A DNA stretch of 64,000 bases from Halarcobacter bivalviorum (GCF_003346815.1 NZ_CP031217.1:1116001-1180000); one strand, 5' to 3'; counted from the stretch's first letter, positions 15,289-24,516 are shown. Program-made: numbers and translations. Notes: generated by a model not told the origin, from the letters alone.

Positions 15289-16823
15289 TTATATAAAATC
15301 CTAATAAAACCAAAAAGAAATAGGGCTAGGGAAATCTCTTTAGGCTCAAAGCCATAAAGTAAATAGAAAATTGCAGCAAAGAAGAAAGCAAATGAAACTC
15401 CATAGGCTTTTAACTGCTTTTTTGCACTCTCTTGAATATACTCCAATTGATTTTTTGATAATTCAACTTCAAGGTTTCCTTCACTTGCTCTTTTTACCAT
15501 AGTCTTAAAATCTTTAGTAATAAAAGGAAGCTCTTTTATCTCATCTATTATGGTTTCATATATGCTATTTTTTGCACCTAAAGCTTTTGGAAGGTTTTTC
15601 TTTAGAATTGGTAAGATATCTTTTATTCCATTGAAGTTTTCAATATATGTAGTTCCTAAGCCTTCTATAATTGCACTAACTCTAAGGATATAAATTGCAT
15701 CACTTGGAAGTTTAAAGGGTAAATTTCTAGTACTTTCTAAAACTTCAAAAGCTAGTTTTTGCATTGATTCACTATTTAGATTTTCATTTGAAAAGATATT
15801 AAACATTTTTGAAGTAAACTCAGTAAGCTCTCCCATTGGAGCTTCATAGGCAACTGTTCCCAATCTTTTACTTGCATTTATATAAGTCTCAAAGTCTTGC
15901 TCATTTGCAGCTTTAATAAGTTCTATTATTGCTATTCTTTTATCATTTGGAACTGTTTTAACCATTCCAAAATCAAGTAGTATCAATTCACCTTTTTTGT
16001 TTACAAGAAGATTTCCTGGGTGTGGGTCTGCATGGAAATATCCCTTTATAAGCATTTGAGTTGTATAAAAGTCAACAAGATTTGAAATAATCTTTTTAAA
16101 GTCAATTTTATGCTTAAAGATATTTTCTTTATCATCAAATCTAAATCCCTCTTCAAAACTCATAACTAAAGCATCATCACAAGAATATTTTTTATATGCT
16201 TTTGGAAACTTAACCTTTTGTTTTTTATATACTTTTTTGAAGTTTTTTAGGTTTTGTAGTTCTTGGTTTAAACTAACTTCCTCAACAATCATCTTTGAAA
16301 ACTCTGAGATTACAGCCTCAATAGAGTTTTTAGTATAACTTGAAAATAGAGGTTTAAATAATGAATTAAAAATATTTATAATTTTTATATCAGCTAAAAC
16401 TTGCTGTTTTATTCCTTTACGTCTTAATTTTACTGCTACTTTTTTATTGTTTTGTAGTGTTGCTTTATGAACTTGTCCAATAGAAGCTGAAGCAATTGGT
16501 GTTTTATCAAACTCTTTAAAAATTTCTTTATTTTTAAAGGCTTTATTATAAACCTCTTCAAAATCTTTTTCTTTCATAGGAGGTATCTGGTCATGTAAGT
16601 TTTTTAATTCAGCTAAATACTCTTCACTAAAAAAATCAGACCTAGTAGCTAATACTTGTGCTAGTTTTATAAATGAAGCACCTAATTTAACAATTGTATG
16701 TTTTAACTTTTTAGGTTTTAGTGGTTTAATAAATAAAAAGCTATCTTTTCTTTTTATTACTAAATAAACTGTTAGTAAAAATATAAAAACCCTATAAACT
16801 CTAAGTGGTGAATAAAATTTTAT
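15285..16823 (-). CDS. aarF: AarF/UbiB-family ABC1 atypical kinase, likely AUA start
   Basis: The first ATG in frame (16577) would remove a conserved part of the protein. Translating upstream gives VKLGASFIKLAQVLATRSDF and then EEYLAELKNLHDQIPP, the standard UbiB N-terminal extension (KxGQ-like block). No ATG, GTG or TTG occurs between the in-frame TAG at 16853-16851 and 16577. AAAAGG followed by ATTTACT and ATA at 16823 gives a KFYSPLRVYRVF start and 512 residues, the normal length. Kinase-like blocks include the Ala-rich loop TPIASASIGQVH, HADPHPGNLL, and LLDFGM, plus two C-terminal membrane helices. Related proteins support ubiquinone/lipid metabolism; the role here is uncertain because Campylobacterota use menaquinone. 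Confidence 0.88.
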   Translation of the reverse strand: MKFYSPLRVYRVFIFLLTVYLVIKRKDSFLFIKPLKPKKLKHTIVKLGASFIKLAQVLATRSDFFSEEYLAELKNLHDQIPPMKEKDFEEVYNKAFKNKEIFKEFDKTPIASASIGQVHKATLQNNKKVAVKLRRKGIKQQVLADIKIINIFNSLFKPLFSSYTKNSIEAVISEFSKMIVEEVSLNQELQNLKNFKKVYKKQKVKFPKAYKKYSCDDALVMSFEEGFRFDDKENIFKHKIDFKKIISNLVDFYTTQMLIKGYFHADPHPGNLLVNKKGELILLDFGMVKTVPNDKRIAIIELIKAANEQDFETYINASKRLGTVAYEAPMGELTEFTSKMFNIFSNENLNSESMQKLAFEVLESTRNLPFKLPSDAIYILRVSAIIEGLGTTYIENFNGIKDILPILKKNLPKALGAKNSIYETIIDEIKELPFITKDFKTMVKRASEGNLEVELSKNQLEYIQESAKKQLKAYGVSFAFFFAAIFYLLYGFEPKEISLALFLFGFIRILYK

Positions 16824-16834
16824 AGTAAATCCTT

Positions 16835-17899
16835 TTAATGATATATCATTCTAATAGGTTCTGGCATTGGTTTATTGAAATAATATCCTTGCATATAATC
16901 AACGCCAATCTCTTTTATAGTATTTAACTCATAGGGTGTTTCAATTCCTTCAGCTAATATCTCAATACCATTTTCTCTAGCAAGATTAAACAAAGCTTTA
17001 TAAACTGAACGCTTTAGTTCATCATTATTGATATTTGAAATGATATTTCTATCAACTTTAATAATATCAGGCTTTAACTCTATAATCATATTTAAACTAG
17101 AGTATCCTTCTCCTACATCATCAAGAGCTATTTTAAAGCCTTGCTCTCTATAAAATTCTAATATTCTTTTTAAATGTTTTTGATCTTTAATACTCTCTGT
17201 TTCAACTACTTCAAAAACAATATTCGAAGTATCAAACTCTAGTTGTTTTGCCCATTTAACCGTTGAGCTTAAACAAAACTCTGGGTCATAAATAGATGTA
17301 GGAAGAAAGTTAATAAAAACTTTTTGTTTAACTTTTTTTGTAGCTGCTGTTTTTAAAGCACTCTCTCTACAAAGTCTATCAAGGTTAAAGTTCATATCAT
17401 TTCTAGTGGATTTTTCAAATAGTTCATTTGGGTAAATTAAAGTTCCATCAGCTCTTACCCCTCTTACTAGTGTTTCATATCCATAAATTTGGTCAGTTTT
17501 TACATCAATTATTGCTTGAAAATGTGAAGTTAAAGATTGATTTTTTATTACATCAAAGAACTCCTCATCTTCAATCATATTTATATATCTTTGAAGTGGT
17601 TTTGAATTTAAAACTGCTTTATATGATAGTCCTTCATTGTTATAATCAATAAAAACTTTTATATCTTCTTTTTCTAAAGAGTTAAAAGTTGTCTCAATAG
17701 CATCTATATTTTCATAGAAAAACTCTTTTGTATTTTCAATATCTATATAGACTATATTTTCAATTTTTTCAAAGTGGATATTTAGTTTCTTTAAGAAGAT
17801 TTGTACTTTAGTTATAAGTTCATCAAATTCACTTATAAAGTATATTTTTGAGTCTTTATTACTAAACTCATATTTTATATCACATCTATTACAAGGCAT
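16835..17899 (-). CDS. EAL-domain c-di-GMP phosphodiesterase
   Basis: A 354-residue soluble protein. The first ~115 residues are a short unidentified domain starting with a CNRC cysteine pair. The EAL domain (about 120-350) shows FQAIIDV, YETLVRG in place of EAL (the Glu is kept), INFLP with the metal-binding Asn, EVVETE, DDVGEGYSS, KPDIIKVDR and AEGIET. All the usual catalytic positions look present, so hydrolysis of c-di-GMP to pGpG is likely. The stop is 11 bases before the proposed aarF start, and the start is 9 bases after pdxH, placing it mid-operon. Confidence 0.9.
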   Translation of the reverse strand: MPCNRCDIKYEFSNKDSKIYFISEFDELITKVQIFLKKLNIHFEKIENIVYIDIENTKEFFYENIDAIETTFNSLEKEDIKVFIDYNNEGLSYKAVLNSKPLQRYINMIEDEEFFDVIKNQSLTSHFQAIIDVKTDQIYGYETLVRGVRADGTLIYPNELFEKSTRNDMNFNLDRLCRESALKTAATKKVKQKVFINFLPTSIYDPEFCLSSTVKWAKQLEFDTSNIVFEVVETESIKDQKHLKRILEFYREQGFKIALDDVGEGYSSLNMIIELKPDIIKVDRNIISNINNDELKRSVYKALFNLARENGIEILAEGIETPYELNTIKEIGVDYMQGYYFNKPMPEPIRMIYH

Positions 17900-17908
17900 A
17901 ATTTTCCT

Positions 17909-18550
17909 TTATGGTTCTAATCTGTAAATATCCCAAGAATTATCATCTTTTAATTCATAAACAAATCTATCATGTAGTCTATTTAATCCACCTTGCCAAA
18001 ACTCAAAATATGTAGGTACTATTTGATAACCTCCCCAAAAAGAGGGAAAAGGTATCTCTCCATTTGAAAACTTTTTTCTCATTTCATCAAATTTAGTTTC
18101 TAAAATACTTCTTGAGTTTACAACTTGACTTTGGTGTGAAACCCAAGCTCCCAGCTGACTACCTTTTGGTCTTGAAAGAAAATATTTCATTGAAGCAGCT
18201 TTAGAAATCTTTTTTATAGTTCCTTCAATTCTTACTTGTCTTTCTAATCCTAACCAAGCAAAATGAGCAGAGATATTTGGATTTTCATCAATATGTTTTG
18301 ATTTTTTACTATTGTAATTTGAGAAAAATACAAAACCTTTTTCATCATACATTTTAAGTAAAACGGTTCTTTGCGTAGGTTTTAAATCTTTTCCAACTGT
18401 ACAAAGAGTAAAAGCATTTGGCTCTATAAGTTGGGCTTCAAGTGCTTGCTTAAACCATTTTTCAAATTGTTTAAAAGGTGTTTCTTCTAAATCCTCTCTA
18501 TGTAAACCTTTTGAAACATACTCTTGTCTCATTTTCGATAAATCAGGCAT
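17909..18550 (-). CDS. pdxH: Pyridoxamine 5'-phosphate oxidase
   Basis: PdxH oxidises pyridoxine or pyridoxamine 5'-phosphate to PLP with FMN and O2, the salvage/final step for vitamin B6. The 213-residue length is standard. Markers are the N-terminal MRQEYVSKGLHREDLEETPF, the FMN-binding RTVLLKMYDEKGFVFFSNY, KGSQLGAWVSHQSQVV, and the C-terminal signature EFWQGGLNRLHDRFVYE. It lies 10 bases downstream of the phasin-like gene and upstream of the EAL gene. Dependence on O2 agrees with a microaerobic or aerobic organism. Confidence 0.95.
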   Translation of the reverse strand: MPDLSKMRQEYVSKGLHREDLEETPFKQFEKWFKQALEAQLIEPNAFTLCTVGKDLKPTQRTVLLKMYDEKGFVFFSNYNSKKSKHIDENPNISAHFAWLGLERQVRIEGTIKKISKAASMKYFLSRPKGSQLGAWVSHQSQVVNSRSILETKFDEMRKKFSNGEIPFPSFWGGYQIVPTYFEFWQGGLNRLHDRFVYELKDDNSWDIYRLEP

Positions 18551-18560
18551 TAAAATTCCT

Positions 18561-18827
18561 TTATTTTTCTAGCTCTTCTTTTAGTTTTTTTAAATCTTTT
18601 TTAGTAACTAAATCTAAATCATTGATAACTTCCTTGATTAAAGACTTAATCTGCTTTTTGATTTTTTTATCTTCAATTTTCCCTTTTTTTTCTAAGGTCT
18701 TTAAAAACTCTTTTGCATCAGCTTTTTTGATTTTGCCTTTTTTTTCTAGGGTTTTGATTTCATTTTCAACTTTTTGTCTAACAATTACGGCAGCTCCAAG
18801 ACCAGAATAAATTAATTCTTTAATCAT
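18561..18827 (-). CDS. Phasin-like coiled-coil small protein
   Basis: An 88-residue, Lys/Glu-rich protein opening IKELIYSGLGAAVIVRQKVE, the start typical of the phasin/polyhydroxyalkanoate-granule-associated-like family. An imperfect tandem repeat built on TLEKKGKIxKxDAKEF follows, ending in a basic coiled coil. An AAGGAG ribosome site precedes the ATG. No PHA synthase is in the window, so granule binding is unproven; such small proteins often act as helical scaffolds. It appears to head the pdxH-EAL-aarF-TIGR03643-uvsE transcript. Confidence 0.65.
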   Translation of the reverse strand: MIKELIYSGLGAAVIVRQKVENEIKTLEKKGKIKKADAKEFLKTLEKKGKIEDKKIKKQIKSLIKEVINDLDLVTKKDLKKLKEELEK

Positions 18828-18911
18828 AGCTTTCTCCTTTTTTAATATAAAACAATTTTATAATGAATTGTATTAGATAAAAGAAAATATTAGTAGTAAA
18901 AAAATGTAAGT

Positions 18912-19280
18912 TTATAAAAAAGGTTTACTTATATCATGTAGAATGATTTTTTCTATTTTTTTTGATTCCCCAAAGTGAGGTAATAATCTAAACTTAATAT
19001 TTAAATGCTCTTTTTTTAACTCTTCAACAATTTCAGGAATATCTGATAAAACATGTCTTCCTGAATTTAAGAAGTATGGATAAAAGCTAATATCATTAGC
19101 TCCTTTGATTATGAATTCAGTAACAACACTTTTTATATCAGGAGTTGCAAGTTCTAAAAAAGCAGCTTTTTTTAAATCGTAGATTTTATCTTCTTCTATG
19201 ATTTTATCAACAAGTGCTAAAAACTCTTCATTTGATTTCTCTTTTTTACTACCATGTGCTATAAAGATTATCGCTTTCAT
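18912..19280 (-). CDS. CbiX/SirB-type single-domain chelatase
   Basis: A 122-residue protein with the chelatase N-terminus IIFIAHGSKKEKSNEEF (His9 is the metal-insertion His) and the matching FYPYFLNSGRHVLSDIPEIV segment around residue 70 with the second His. This is the short (CbiXS-like) form that works as a homodimer. The family inserts cobalt or iron into sirohydrochlorin for cobalamin or siroheme. It overlaps the thiE stop by 4 bases and is the last gene of thiD-thiE-cbiX, an unexpected pairing with thiamine genes. Metal preference is not predictable. Confidence 0.82.
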   Translation of the reverse strand: MKAIIFIAHGSKKEKSNEEFLALVDKIIEEDKIYDLKKAAFLELATPDIKSVVTEFIIKGANDISFYPYFLNSGRHVLSDIPEIVEELKKEHLNIKFRLLPHFGESKKIEKIILHDISKPFL

Positions 19281-19906
19281 TTTTCTCCTTTAAAAAGAGT
19301 TGTAAACTCTTGGCACTTCTTCTTGATATTTTTGCTTTTCCAAACATCACTTATAACTGCAAGCATATGAGCACCTTTGTTTATTAGTATCTCTGCATTT
19401 TTACTTGTAATACCACCAATAACACAAATAGGAAGGGAAAACTCTTTTTTAGCTTTTGTTATAGTTTCTTGATTTGCAAGTGGTGCATTTGGTTTTGTAC
19501 TTGAAGCAAAAAAAGCACCAAAAGCTAAATAATCTACTTTTAGTTTTTCCATTTCTCTTGCAATATCTAAACTATCATAACAAGAGATACCTAAAATACC
19601 TTTAAAGTTATTTCTGATTTCTTTTACTCTATGGTGATCACTTTTTCCCACATGAAGACCATCTATTTTTAGTTTTATGGCTAATTCAACTCTATCATTT
19701 AATACAAATAAAGCTTTATACTCTCTACAAAGTTCTTGTAGCTCTAAAGCTAATTTTTCAATCTCTTCATCAGAAGATATTTTATCTCTTAGTTGAACTA
19801 TTGTTGCTCCACCTTCTAAGGCTTCTTTTATTTGAGTTAAAATAGTCTCTTTAGGAGTTAAAGTATCATCACTTATTACATATAAACCAGTTAAATTTAT
19901 AGACAT
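19277..19906 (-). CDS. thiE: Thiamine phosphate synthase
   Basis: ThiE joins HMP-diphosphate and thiazole phosphate to make thiamine monophosphate. The 209-residue TIM barrel shows LYVISDD, ATIVQLRDKISSDEE (phosphate/diphosphate contacts), ALFVLNDRVELAIKLKIDGLHVGKSD, ILGISCYD, DYLAFGAFFASSTKPNAP and the C-terminal phosphate loop VIGGITSKNAE. All are family hallmarks. It overlaps thiD by 10 bases and cbiX-like by 4, so the three are translationally coupled. Confidence 0.95.
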   Translation of the reverse strand: MSINLTGLYVISDDTLTPKETILTQIKEALEGGATIVQLRDKISSDEEIEKLALELQELCREYKALFVLNDRVELAIKLKIDGLHVGKSDHHRVKEIRNNFKGILGISCYDSLDIAREMEKLKVDYLAFGAFFASSTKPNAPLANQETITKAKKEFSLPICVIGGITSKNAEILINKGAHMLAVISDVWKSKNIKKKCQEFTTLFKGEK

Positions 19907-20676
19907 TCTTTTCCTTTTTTATGTGCAATTGGTCCTTTTCCATGACCTATATTTGGTGCATTTAAAATTGCTTGATAGATAAACTCTTTTGAGATTTTGA
20001 TTGCTTCTTCTAAGCTTTTTCCAAGGGCTATATTTGCTGTAATGGCACTTGAAAAACTACAACCTGTACCATGGTTATTTGTAGTTTCTATTAGTTTTGT
20101 ATAAAATACTTTTTTTTTCTTATTATCAAAGAAAGTATCCATACTAAACTCTTCATTTTCTTTTTTTACAATATCATTTTTGATAACTACTTTGCAAGGA
20201 AGTTTTGAAATTTCTTCAATTGCTTTTTCATTTAAGACATCATAATCAAATAAAGCTTTTGCTTCATATAGATTAGGCGTAATGATATTTACATAAGGAA
20301 ATAGAGTTTTTAAGTTCTCAATTGCATCATCATTTAGAAGTTTTGAACCAGCTTTTGAGATAAATACAGGGTCAAAAACAATAGGAATATCTAAATCTTT
20401 AATTGTTTCTCTTACAATATCAATAATCTCATTTGAAAAAAGCATTCCTATTTTTATAGCACTTACTTCAAAATCCTCTAAAACTCTTAATATCTGTTCT
20501 TGCACAAATGAAGGAGAAATCTCTTGAATATTTGTTACTCCTTGAGTGTTTTGAGCAGTTAAAACAGTAAGGGCACTACAACCAAAAGTATCAAAGGCTT
20601 CAAAGGTTTTTAAATCTGCTTGAATACCAGCTCCACCACTACTATCACTTCCAGCAATTGTAAGTACTACTTTCAT
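19897..20676 (-). CDS. thiD: HMP/HMP-phosphate kinase
   Basis: ThiD phosphorylates hydroxymethylpyrimidine and its monophosphate, supplying the pyrimidine half of thiamine to ThiE. The 259-residue ribokinase-fold protein has the N-terminal TIAGSDSSGGAGIQADLKTF, FDPVFISKAGSKLL, NIITPNLYEAKALF, and the anion-hole motif NHGTGCSFSSAITANIA with the catalytic Cys/Asp region. It starts 72 bases after the DUF3833 stop, so it may be read through from the upstream lipid operon or have its own promoter. I see no TPP-riboswitch sequence before it. Confidence 0.95.
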   Translation of the reverse strand: MKVVLTIAGSDSSGGAGIQADLKTFEAFDTFGCSALTVLTAQNTQGVTNIQEISPSFVQEQILRVLEDFEVSAIKIGMLFSNEIIDIVRETIKDLDIPIVFDPVFISKAGSKLLNDDAIENLKTLFPYVNIITPNLYEAKALFDYDVLNEKAIEEISKLPCKVVIKNDIVKKENEEFSMDTFFDNKKKKVFYTKLIETTNNHGTGCSFSSAITANIALGKSLEEAIKISKEFIYQAILNAPNIGHGKGPIAHKKGKECL

Positions 20677-20748
20677 AAAAGTCCTTCATCTTTTTTGCTT
20701 ATTGTCTTAAAGTTTGACTTTAAAGCAATTTAAAATATCTATTAAATA

Positions 20749-21306
20749 TTACTTTTTAGGAAAATCTTTTATTATAGTAATTACAAGTTCACCAACTGTA
20801 AAGCCAAACTTTTTCATTTTTGAGTGATTTATGATTACTCCATCTTTTTGTAAGTGAAGCCAATCTTTTACACTAATATCAATAGTACTATTGTTATATG
20901 GAACTCTCATCACATAATCAATCATAACAGTATTTCCTAAAGCTTGCATCTTTGCAGTTCCTACAATATCTCCTGCTGTTGCATCAAAGGTTTTATCTCC
21001 TGTTGGAACTAGCTTCCAAACTCTTGTAAGCTCTTCACCATCGTCATAAACAAACTCTTCATCTAAAGTTCCTACACCATTTTCATCCCAAGAACCAATA
21101 AGAACTCCTTTGAAAGTTCTAATAATTTTCCCTGATCTATCTTTTACTAAACCATAAGCAGTTAATTTCCCATTAAAATACTCTTGGGGAATAAACTCAG
21201 GAGTTTTATCTTTGAAATCTTCTATTTGCATTTTGCTACATCCTGTAAAAAATAAAATTGCTAAAGCAATAAAAATAGTGCTAAAAAATCTATTTAAATT
21301 TTTCAT
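20749..21306 (-). CDS. DUF3833-family lipoprotein
   Basis: A 185-residue lipoprotein with signal peptide ending in lipobox FFTGC (Cys23). The mature part (YFNGKLTAYGLVKDRSGKII, then GSWDENGVGTLDEEFVYDDG) matches the DUF3833 pattern, a lipocalin-like barrel family. It is the last gene of the lipid-modification operon and overlaps the cfa-like stop by 4 bases. DUF3833 proteins regularly sit beside Cfa-like and DUF1365 genes in marine bacteria. Biochemical role unknown; possibly handles the modified lipid at the envelope. Confidence 0.88.
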   Translation of the reverse strand: MKNLNRFFSTIFIALAILFFTGCSKMQIEDFKDKTPEFIPQEYFNGKLTAYGLVKDRSGKIIRTFKGVLIGSWDENGVGTLDEEFVYDDGEELTRVWKLVPTGDKTFDATAGDIVGTAKMQALGNTVMIDYVMRVPYNNSTIDISVKDWLHLQKDGVIINHSKMKKFGFTVGELVITIIKDFPKK

Positions 21307-22529
21307 GCTACAAGTCCTTCATTTAAATGCATATTTTCATACCTTGTAAATACAAGTTGTACAAGATTGATATTTCTTGTTAAAAACCCAGCTTCACAAT
21401 AACAAAGGTACATTTTCCACATTCTAATAAAGTATTCATCAAAACCTAATTTTTGCACTTCTTCAAGATTGTCTAAAAAGTTTTTATGCCAAATATTTAG
21501 AGTTTTTGCATAGTGTTCTGTAAACTCTTCCATATGAAGCAAGTTTAGTTTCGTATGTTTTGTTGTTGTTTCAAGTATTTTTCCTACACTTGGAAGATGT
21601 CCTCCTGGAAAAATATACTTTTGAATAAAGTCTGTTCCTTTGCAATATGAATTATATCTTTGATCAGGCATTGTAATTATCTGCATAACTAAAACACCAT
21701 GGGGTTTTAATAAGCTTTGACACTTTTTAAAGAAGATATCAAAGTACTCACGTCCTACTGCTTCAAACATCTCTACTGCAATGATTGCATCAAACTCTCC
21801 TTGCATATCTCTATAATCTTTCAGCATAATATTTATTGATTCTTCTATTTTATGCTCTTTAAATCTATCCTCACAAAGTTTCTTTTGCTCTTTTGATAGG
21901 GTTAAAGTGGTTACTTCACACTCATATTTTTTTACTAAATGCATAGCCATAGCTCCCCAACCAGAACCTATTTCAAGTACTTTTGAACCTTTTTTTAGAT
22001 TTAGTTTTTTTGCTAAAACATCAAGTTTTCTATTTTGGGCTTCAAATAAGTCTTCATTTTCATGTTGAAAAACAGCAGCTGAATACATCATCGTATCGTC
22101 AAGCATTAGTTTAAAGAAGTCATTTGATAAATCATAGTGTTCTTGAATATTCTTTTGTGCTCTTGTTTTAGAGTTTTTTCTAAGAAAATGTTTGATTTTA
22201 TTAAAAAATGGAAATAGATTATAAAGGCTTAAACTCTTTTCATCTTCACTTTTTGTTTGAAGTTCATTTGAGTTTAAAAGGGCAATTTTGATTAAAGAAG
22301 TTAAATCCTCACACTCAAAATCCTTATCCATATAACTTTCTGCAAAACCAATATCTCCATAAAAGGTTAATCTTTTAAAAAGCTTTGCATTATTTAAAAT
22401 AAGTTTTGCTTTAGGATAAGTTTTATCACCATAAGTTTTAATATTTCCATTACTAAAGTGAACTTCTAAGTCACCTCTTTTTATTTTAGATAAAAATTTA
22501 TCTCCGATTTTATTCCAGAAAGTTTCCAT
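21303..22529 (-). CDS. Cfa-like SAM-dependent fatty-acyl methyltransferase
   Basis: This 408-residue enzyme belongs to the cyclopropane-fatty-acid synthase family, which methylates cis double bonds of phospholipid acyl chains. The N-terminal lipid-binding region (about 1-120) precedes the signature QEHYDLSNDFFKLMLDDTMMYS and the SAM site VLEIGSGWGAMAMHL. EMFEAVGREYFDIFF follows, then LVMQIITM and the C-terminal FIRMWKMYLCYCEAGF. With FAD oxidoreductase and DUF1365 partners it may act in furan or methyl-branched fatty-acid synthesis rather than simple cyclopropanation. It overlaps DUF1365 by 1 base. Confidence 0.88.
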   Translation of the reverse strand: METFWNKIGDKFLSKIKRGDLEVHFSNGNIKTYGDKTYPKAKLILNNAKLFKRLTFYGDIGFAESYMDKDFECEDLTSLIKIALLNSNELQTKSEDEKSLSLYNLFPFFNKIKHFLRKNSKTRAQKNIQEHYDLSNDFFKLMLDDTMMYSAAVFQHENEDLFEAQNRKLDVLAKKLNLKKGSKVLEIGSGWGAMAMHLVKKYECEVTTLTLSKEQKKLCEDRFKEHKIEESINIMLKDYRDMQGEFDAIIAVEMFEAVGREYFDIFFKKCQSLLKPHGVLVMQIITMPDQRYNSYCKGTDFIQKYIFPGGHLPSVGKILETTTKHTKLNLLHMEEFTEHYAKTLNIWHKNFLDNLEEVQKLGFDEYFIRMWKMYLCYCEAGFLTRNINLVQLVFTRYENMHLNEGLVA

Positions 22530-23278
22530 TAGTATCTCCTTACTGTATCTTTTTGAATAGGTTTATTCCATTTTAAACCTAATAGTTTTAGTTTAATACT
22601 TTGATATATTGTTCTTGTTACAACCCAAAAAGTTAAAAACGTATGTTTAAAAAATAGATTTGTTAAGTTTTGAGTTGTAAACTCTTTTGATTTTGCTGTA
22701 AAAGTTGAAGTTAATTTTTTCTTTTCATCTTCAAAAAGTATTACATCAAGACTTAAATATCTTTCATCATAAATTAGTGAAAATTCATAATCTCCATCTC
22801 TTTTAAAAAATGGAGAAACATACATATCTTTTTTTGTTTTTCCTTGGAATATTTTGCCATTCCATGAAGTTAGTTTCACAGGATAGATAACTCTTCCTCC
22901 ATTATAATTATGAACTTCTGCAATAAGAAAGCTAGGCTTGTCATTTTCAAAAAGGATTAAGACACTTATTGGGTTAAAAACAAAACCAGTAATTCGTGGA
23001 AGAGTTAGAAATCTCATCTTTTTTGTAGGTTTTATTGCAAAACTTTTTAATAAAAAATCTACATTTTCTAAAAACTCTTTTTTATTTCCAAAATGGTCTT
23101 TTGAATAAAAAGAGAATAGATTGAATTTGTTATATGAAAATAGTCTATTTTCTAAATTTTCAATAGAAGATAAATCAATATCAAGCATAAAAAATTTGTA
23201 TTTAAAACTATGCTCTTTAGGCAGGAATCTCTTATGATAAATCATTCCATCAAAAATTAAGTGTTTCATAACTGGCAT
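22529..23278 (-). CDS. DUF1365 family protein
   Basis: A 249-residue protein beginning HLIFDGMIYHKRFLPKEHSF, the DUF1365 signature. FLTLPRITGFVFNPISVLI follows mid-protein, then HNYNGGRVIYPVK and KDMYVSPFF. This family nearly always lies between an FAD-dependent amine-oxidase-like protein and a Cfa homologue, as here. It starts within the last 13 bases of the FAD gene and ends on the ATG of cfa-like. Work on related clusters links these genes to unusual fatty-acid synthesis, but the reaction of DUF1365 itself is not clear to me. Confidence 0.92.
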   Translation of the reverse strand: MPVMKHLIFDGMIYHKRFLPKEHSFKYKFFMLDIDLSSIENLENRLFSYNKFNLFSFYSKDHFGNKKEFLENVDFLLKSFAIKPTKKMRFLTLPRITGFVFNPISVLILFENDKPSFLIAEVHNYNGGRVIYPVKLTSWNGKIFQGKTKKDMYVSPFFKRDGDYEFSLIYDERYLSLDVILFEDEKKKLTSTFTAKSKEFTTQNLTNLFFKHTFLTFWVVTRTIYQSIKLKLLGLKWNKPIQKDTVRRY

Positions 23279-24516
23279 CCAAACTCTTTTGCAATAGTAT
23301 TTGCACTATATAATCCATCTTCATGGAAACCATATCTCCAATATGCTCCCGCATAATAAGTATTGTTTTTTCCATTTATAAGCTCTCTTTTTTCTTGAGC
23401 TTTTATAGCTTTTAAATCAAATTGAGGGTGAGAATAGTTTATTTTTTCAATTACATTATCTAAAGATTGAGTTTCATTTAAAGAGACAAAATACTCTTTT
23501 TTCTTTTTTAGGTTTTGTAAAGTATTTAGCCAATAAGAAAGGGTTACACTCTCTTCTTTTCCATCTGTTTTATAATTCCAAGCTGCATAGGCTTTTTTAT
23601 TTGGGAATAAAGCTTTTGTATCAGTATGTAAAACAGCATCATTATCTTTGTATTTAAAGCTCGAAAGAATATTCATTTCATCATTACTTGGGTCATCTAG
23701 CATACTAAGTGCATCTGGTGCATGCATAGCTAAAATTACTTTGTCATAAATTGATTCACTTAAATCTTCATGTATTAAAATTACTTTACCATTCTCTCTT
23801 TTTATACTTTTAACTGTAGAGTTAGTATATATTTTCCCCGATACTTCAAGGGCAATTTTATTAACATAGTTTATAGAACCACCACTTACTGTTAGCCATT
23901 GATGGTGAGTATCAACCCCTAATAAACCATGGTTTTTAAAGAAATTTAAAAAAGCTCTAGCTGGAAACTCATTCATTTTTTTAGTTGGTGTTGACCAAAT
24001 AGAAGCACCCATAGGAATAATATATCTATCTTTGAAGTAGTTTGAATAAGGTTTTAGATATTCACCCAAACTTAAGTCTAAATCTTTAGTATCGTTTTCT
24101 AAATCTTCATTTGCTTTTTTGTTAAATTTTAAAATATCTTTAATCATAATATAATGACTTGGATTAAATAGGTTTTTCTTTTGAAAGAACATACCTTTTA
24201 GGTTTTGACCATTATAAGCAGTGTTTGACTTTGTATCCCAAAATGCAAAACTCATATCAGAATTTTCTATCTCAACGTTTAGTTGTCTAAATAGTTTAGT
24301 TAACAATGGATAAGTTTCATGGTTAAATACTAAAAAGCCAGTATCTACACCAAACTCTTCATTATCTTCTTTCACAAAAGTAGTTCTAGCATGCCCACCA
24401 AGTCGTGAACTTTTTTCATAAAGGTCTACATGATGTTTTTTACTTAATAAATAAGCAGAGCCTAAACCACTAATTCCTGCTCCTAAAACAGCTATTTTTA
24501 ATCTATTTTGTTTCAT
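23266..24516 (-). CDS. FAD-dependent amine-oxidase-like oxidoreductase
   Basis: A 416-residue flavoprotein with the dinucleotide-binding motif KIAVLGAGISGLGSAYLL at 8-25, followed by LYEKSSRLGGHARTTF. The central VDTGFLVFNHETYP, the substrate-side segment WSTPTKKMNEFPARAFLNFF and the C-terminal YYAGAYWRYGFHEDGLYSA are typical of the subfamily paired with DUF1365. It probably desaturates or oxidises an acyl chain made by the Cfa-like enzyme; the substrate is inferred from context. It overlaps the lipocalin by 4 bases. Confidence 0.9.
   Translation of the reverse strand: MKQNRLKIAVLGAGISGLGSAYLLSKKHHVDLYEKSSRLGGHARTTFVKEDNEEFGVDTGFLVFNHETYPLLTKLFRQLNVEIENSDMSFAFWDTKSNTAYNGQNLKGMFFQKKNLFNPSHYIMIKDILKFNKKANEDLENDTKDLDLSLGEYLKPYSNYFKDRYIIPMGASIWSTPTKKMNEFPARAFLNFFKNHGLLGVDTHHQWLTVSGGSINYVNKIALEVSGKIYTNSTVKSIKRENGKVILIHEDLSESIYDKVILAMHAPDALSMLDDPSNDEMNILSSFKYKDNDAVLHTDTKALFPNKKAYAAWNYKTDGKEESVTLSYWLNTLQNLKKKKEYFVSLNETQSLDNVIEKINYSHPQFDLKAIKAQEKRELINGKNNTYYAGAYWRYGFHEDGLYSANTIAKEFGCQL

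Noticed and set aside
20677-20748. TPP riboswitch before thiD
   Set aside because: The 72-base gap has none of the conserved CUGAGA or ACCUGA blocks and is too short for the full aptamer.
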